Shown here piece after piece: positions 61,202 through 64,000 of a DNA stretch of 64,000 nucleotides. The DNA comes from Nonomuraea polychroma (GTDB lineage: Bacteria; Actinomycetota; Actinomycetes; Streptosporangiales; Streptosporangiaceae). The notes under the pieces were generated by a model. That model saw only the letters and a program-made list of their open reading frames with translations, was not told where the DNA came from and did not search any database. The stretch covers positions 620,001-684,000 of the forward strand of contig NZ_SAUN01000001.1 of the NCBI RefSeq assembly GCF_004011505.1, read 5' to 3'. Numbering within the stretch: the first letter of the stretch is position 1; each line of letters opens with the position of its first letter. Both the position numbers and the translations under genes were made by a program.

Positions 61202-62487
61202 CAGAATCCTTCCTTGCGCAGCCGGCTGGTGCGGACCGAGCCGGTGTCGAGCTCGATCTCGTCGGCCTTGTCGACGTTCCTGCGCAGCCTGGCCGTGCCG
61301 GTGGCGGGATCGACCTCCACCACCTTCTCCAGCAGCCGCGCGGTGTCCTCGCGGCCCGTCTCGGCGGCCAGCTCCCTGGCTCTGGCCAGGCGGGCGGTCG
61401 CGGTGTCGACGTCGCCCACCGCCCGCGCGCTGAGCCCGTCCTGGATCAGCTCGTGCAGCTCCGCCTGGCCGGTGTAGTGGGCGACCTTCCCGTTGATCCG
61501 GGTGGACTGCGCAAGGTCGTCGGTCCATTGGGCGAGCACGTTGCCACTGGCCACGACGTCGCCGGTGTCGGGGCGTACGAGCTTGACCCAGCCCGCCCTG
61601 ATCTCCTGGCCGATCTGCCCGGGCGGCACCTCGACGCACACGTGGTATTCGCGCTCCTCGGCCCCCCAGGACCCGGTCGGGTAGTCGCCGGTCAGCGGGT
61701 TGACGTCGGCACGCTTGCCGGTCAGGTCCAGCAGCGTCGGCGAGACCTGCTTGACGAACTTCAGCCGCGCCGTCTGCGGCACCCACACCCGCAGCGACAG
61801 CTCGGCCACGGTCTTGCTCATGGACGTCTGCGTGAGTCGGCGGAAATACTCCGACAAATCCGTCTGGTTACGGACGAAGTCAAACGTGCCGAGCATGGCG
61901 TCGGCCACCTTACGCAGCTCGGCCGGCACCCAGTCGTCGCCGACCCCGAGGGAGTCGACCACGAACCTGCCGCTCCAACCCGCCAGAACGGAGCTGAAGA
62001 CGTCGTCGCTCTCGTTGTTCTGGCCGTCGGTCATCAACAGCGCGTGCTTGATGGCCGAGGGGTGGGCGGCCAGCATGTGCCCGGCCAGGTTCAGCCATTC
62101 GCCGATGGCGGTGCCACCGTGGGCGAGCAGCCGGCCGATCGCCCGCTCGGCCTCCGCCTTGGTGGCGGCAGTGGCCTTGACCAGGCGCGGACTGCCGCCC
62201 GGGTAGACCATACCCGCCTTCTCGGTCCCGGCGATCACCGCGAAGAGCACGCCGTCGCGCAGCGTCCGCACGGCCGTGGCGGCCGCCTGCCGGGCCTCGC
62301 GTATCTTGCCGCCGCTCATCGAGCCCGACGTGTCCACGATGATCACCTCGGCGGCCTCGGAGGACACGACCTGCGTGGTGACGCCGCCCGTGGAGCCGAC
62401 GGTGAGGATGGCGTGCACCTCGCGGCCGTCGAGGGGCAGGTACTTGTTCTGGTCGATGTTCAACGTGAAAGCGGGCTGATCACTCAC
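61201..62487 (-). CDS. VWA-domain protein
   Basis: 428 residues, soluble. VWA domain at about 45-220 with MIDAS DTSGSMSG, followed by a beta-rich middle region and a helical C-terminal part. No signal peptide. Such cytosolic VWA proteins often accompany PP2C and FHA proteins in bacterial Ser/Thr phospho-signalling loci. GTG start overlapping the phosphatase gene by 8 bases. Confidence 0.9.
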   Translation of the reverse strand: MSDQPAFTLNIDQNKYLPLDGREVHAILTVGSTGGVTTQVVSSEAAEVIIVDTSGSMSGGKIREARQAAATAVRTLRDGVLFAVIAGTEKAGMVYPGGSPRLVKATAATKAEAERAIGRLLAHGGTAIGEWLNLAGHMLAAHPSAIKHALLMTDGQNNESDDVFSSVLAGWSGRFVVDSLGVGDDWVPAELRKVADAMLGTFDFVRNQTDLSEYFRRLTQTSMSKTVAELSLRVWVPQTARLKFVKQVSPTLLDLTGKRADVNPLTGDYPTGSWGAEEREYHVCVEVPPGQIGQEIRAGWVKLVRPDTGDVVASGNVLAQWTDDLAQSTRINGKVAHYTGQAELHELIQDGLSARAVGDVDTATARLARARELAAETGREDTARLLEKVVEVDPATGTARLRRNVDKADEIELDTGSVRTSRLRKEGF

Positions 62488-63319
62488 GGGCTTCTCCTAA
62501 GGGGATCAAGGCGATCGTCACGTTGTCCTGGCCGCCGGAGTCCAGCGCGTGCCGCAGCATCTCCCTGGCCATCTCGAGCGGGGTGCCGGCGCTGGGGAAG
62601 GCATAGCCGTCCAGGTAGCGCCACAGGCCGTCGCTGCAGACGAGCAGCAGGCCGGGCGCGTGGGGGGTGAAGGTCCGTACGTGGAGCGTGACGCCCTCGG
62701 CGTCCGCGCCGAGCCAGGCGGTGATCTCGCCGGTCTCGATCGCGTCGTCCTCGGTCAGCAAGCCGCCGTCGGGCAACGAATAGGCCCGCGTGTCACCGGC
62801 CCACCCGAGCGTGATCCGGTCCGGCTCGACCACGGCGGCGACGTACGTGCAGGCGGGGGCGTCGTACACGGAGGTCGCCAGCTTGGCCACGGCCCGGCCG
62901 GCCAGGTCGAACGCCTCCTGCTGCGACGCCCCTCTGGCCAGCGCGGTGGCCGCGGTCTCGACCGCCACCGCGGACGCCTCGTCGGCCCTGGGCGAACTGC
63001 CCACCCCGTCGCACACCACGGCCACGATCGTGTCGCCGGAGGCCATGAGCGCCATCGCGTCCTCGTTGCGGCTGCGCCGCAACCCTCTGTCCGTCACGGC
63101 CGCCGCGCCGTTGTCCAGCACGGTCTCCGCGTGGTCCCGGCCGGTGGGCTGGCGCAGGCCGCACCGCTCGCAGTAGCCTTCCGCGTCCACGGCGCCCGCC
63201 CCGCAGGACGCGCACGTCGGAGCTCCCATCGGGTGACCGCAGGCCTCGCAGTAGATGTCGCCCGCGAGCACGGGAGCCTCGCAGACGGGACAAGAGGCGA
63301 CTTTCTCGTTACCGGTCAC
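62480..63319 (-). CDS. Zinc-ribbon PP2C-type Ser/Thr phosphatase
   Basis: 279 residues. Two zinc ribbons (CPVC...CEAC; CASC...CERC) in the first 60 residues, then a PP2C domain: RGLRRSRNEDAM, VVCDGVGSS, GWAGDTRAY, VCSDGLW and GGQDNVT, which together carry the metal-binding aspartates. It should reverse phosphorylation by the neighbouring kinase. GTG start overlapping the pknG stop. Confidence 0.93.
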   Translation of the reverse strand: MTGNEKVASCPVCEAPVLAGDIYCEACGHPMGAPTCASCGAGAVDAEGYCERCGLRQPTGRDHAETVLDNGAAAVTDRGLRRSRNEDAMALMASGDTIVAVVCDGVGSSPRADEASAVAVETAATALARGASQQEAFDLAGRAVAKLATSVYDAPACTYVAAVVEPDRITLGWAGDTRAYSLPDGGLLTEDDAIETGEITAWLGADAEGVTLHVRTFTPHAPGLLLVCSDGLWRYLDGYAFPSAGTPLEMAREMLRHALDSGGQDNVTIALIPLGEARE

Positions 63320-64000
63320 ACCCAGGTCCTCGGTCGCACGGCGTTCGCCTGGTCAATGAGGGCGTGCCTTTCCTGCCGGGAGGCCGCCACGACGGCGAGC
63401 CTGCGGTAGATGGCCTCCAGCTGCCTGCGCAGCCCGGGCTCGGTGAACCGTGCCCCGGCCAGCTCCAGGTCCGGCGGTGGCGCGTTCGTCTCCAGCCAGG
63501 CCAGCCCGCCGTGCAGCAGCTCGGCGGTGAGCAGGTCACGGCGGCGCGAGTCCAGGTCGGCCAGGCTCGCCAGCCGGCCTGCCGCGGCCACCAGATCGCC
63601 GGGCTCCATCGTGCTCGGGTCGGGGCGGCGCACCGCGGAGGCGGCCAGCGCCATCTGCGCCGCCATCCGGTAACTCGACGTGGCGGGCACCTCGTCGAGC
63701 ACGGCCATCCTGCCGGTCCTGGCCAGCCCGAACGCCGCGCTCACACAGCCGTGGTCGGTGCGCCAGACGATCTCGTACCAGGAGGCCGCGGCCTGTTGCC
63801 CCGCGCACTCCAGCGCGAACGCCAGCGCCAGCTTGGGCGGCAGCTCGCCCGGCAACATCGACACGCACGCGTCGAACATCGACGCGGCCGCATCGGCCTG
63901 CCCCGTGGCCAGCGCGAGCACGCCGCGGTACCAGGTGACCCGCCAGTCGCCGGGCAGCTGCGCGGCCAGCCGCTCCAGCGCGATGGGCGCCTCCGTCGCG
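63316..64000 (-). CDS. pknG: Serine/threonine protein kinase PknG, C-terminal TPR part (N-terminus off the window)
   Basis: About 227 codons, open to the right edge. The segments LPGDWRVTWYRGVLALATGQ, LPGELPPKLALAFALECAGQ and VWRTDHGCVSAAFGLART match the tetratricopeptide region of PknG, a soluble kinase that controls the glutamate/2-oxoglutarate node through FHA proteins. The kinase and rubredoxin domains should be in the adjoining sequence. First gene seen of the overlapping six-gene operon. Confidence 0.88.
   Translation of the reverse strand, partial: ATEAPIALERLAAQLPGDWRVTWYRGVLALATGQADAAASMFDACVSMLPGELPPKLALAFALECAGQQAAASWYEIVWRTDHGCVSAAFGLARTGRMAVLDEVPATSSYRMAAQMALAASAVRRPDPSTMEPGDLVAAAGRLASLADLDSRRRDLLTAELLHGGLAWLETNAPPPDLELAGARFTEPGLRRQLEAIYRRLAVVAASRQERHALIDQANAVRPRTWV

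Overview
High-GC actinomycete chromosome. Codon use is almost uniformly GC-rich, GTG starts are frequent, and many genes are joined by 1-4 base stop/start overlaps. Gene content (QcrB-type cytochrome b remnant, DUF6703-like and DUF1003 membrane proteins, a dgt-dnaG-sigma factor block, a PknG/GlnX/GlnH block, NRPS genes) points to a Streptosporangiaceae-like organism such as Nonomuraea. The genus is inferred from style, not shown. I saw no insertion sequence, prophage, CRISPR array, rRNA or tRNA.

Region 1 (1-19.7 kb) is an oxalate/glyoxylate utilisation cluster. It contains a PanE-like reductase (left edge), a MoeA-like molybdenum cofactor enzyme, an oxalyl-CoA decarboxylase-like ThDP enzyme, formyl-CoA transferase, an ADP-forming acyl-CoA synthetase, three membrane proteins, a GntR/FCD regulator, an OxlT-type antiporter, a SucC/SucD-like CoA ligase pair, hydroxypyruvate isomerase, tartronate semialdehyde reductase, a glyoxylate carboligase-like enzyme and an aldehyde dehydrogenase. 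A recurrent near-palindrome, CATAC-N-GTATG, lies before moeA, oxc, the GntR gene and both sides of the antiporter/sucC divergent region. It is probably the GntR operator. The inferred flow is: oxalate in by antiport with formate, activation to oxalyl-CoA, then either decarboxylation to formyl-CoA and formate or reduction to glyoxylate and on to glycerate.

Region 2 (19.7-32.2 kb) is mostly housekeeping and envelope genes: glycyl-tRNA synthetase, a secreted dienelactone hydrolase-like protein, a tightly coupled MoxR / DUF58 / VWA / serine protease / two-component operon, a decayed qcrB pseudogene, a double palindromic operator and pyruvate phosphate dikinase.

Region 3 (32.2-43.9 kb) is a compact NRPS locus: A-T-C-A-T on one protein, C-A-T-TE fused to a complete MFS exporter on the next, then a methyltransferase. 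The predicted product is a tripeptide. The thioesterase has cysteine as nucleophile.

Region 4 (43.9-58.3 kb) holds FtsH, a second serine protease/response regulator/histidine kinase set, DUF1003, an M48 protease, dGTPase, an FAD reductase, an M23-family lipoprotein, DnaG primase and a principal-type sigma factor.

Region 5 (58.3-64.0 kb) is a six-gene overlapping operon on the minus strand: PknG (partial, right edge), zinc-ribbon PP2C phosphatase, VWA protein, zinc-ribbon/FHA protein, GlnX-like membrane protein and GlnH-like binding protein. It looks like an amino-acid-sensing Ser/Thr phosphorylation system extended with FHA, VWA and PP2C parts.
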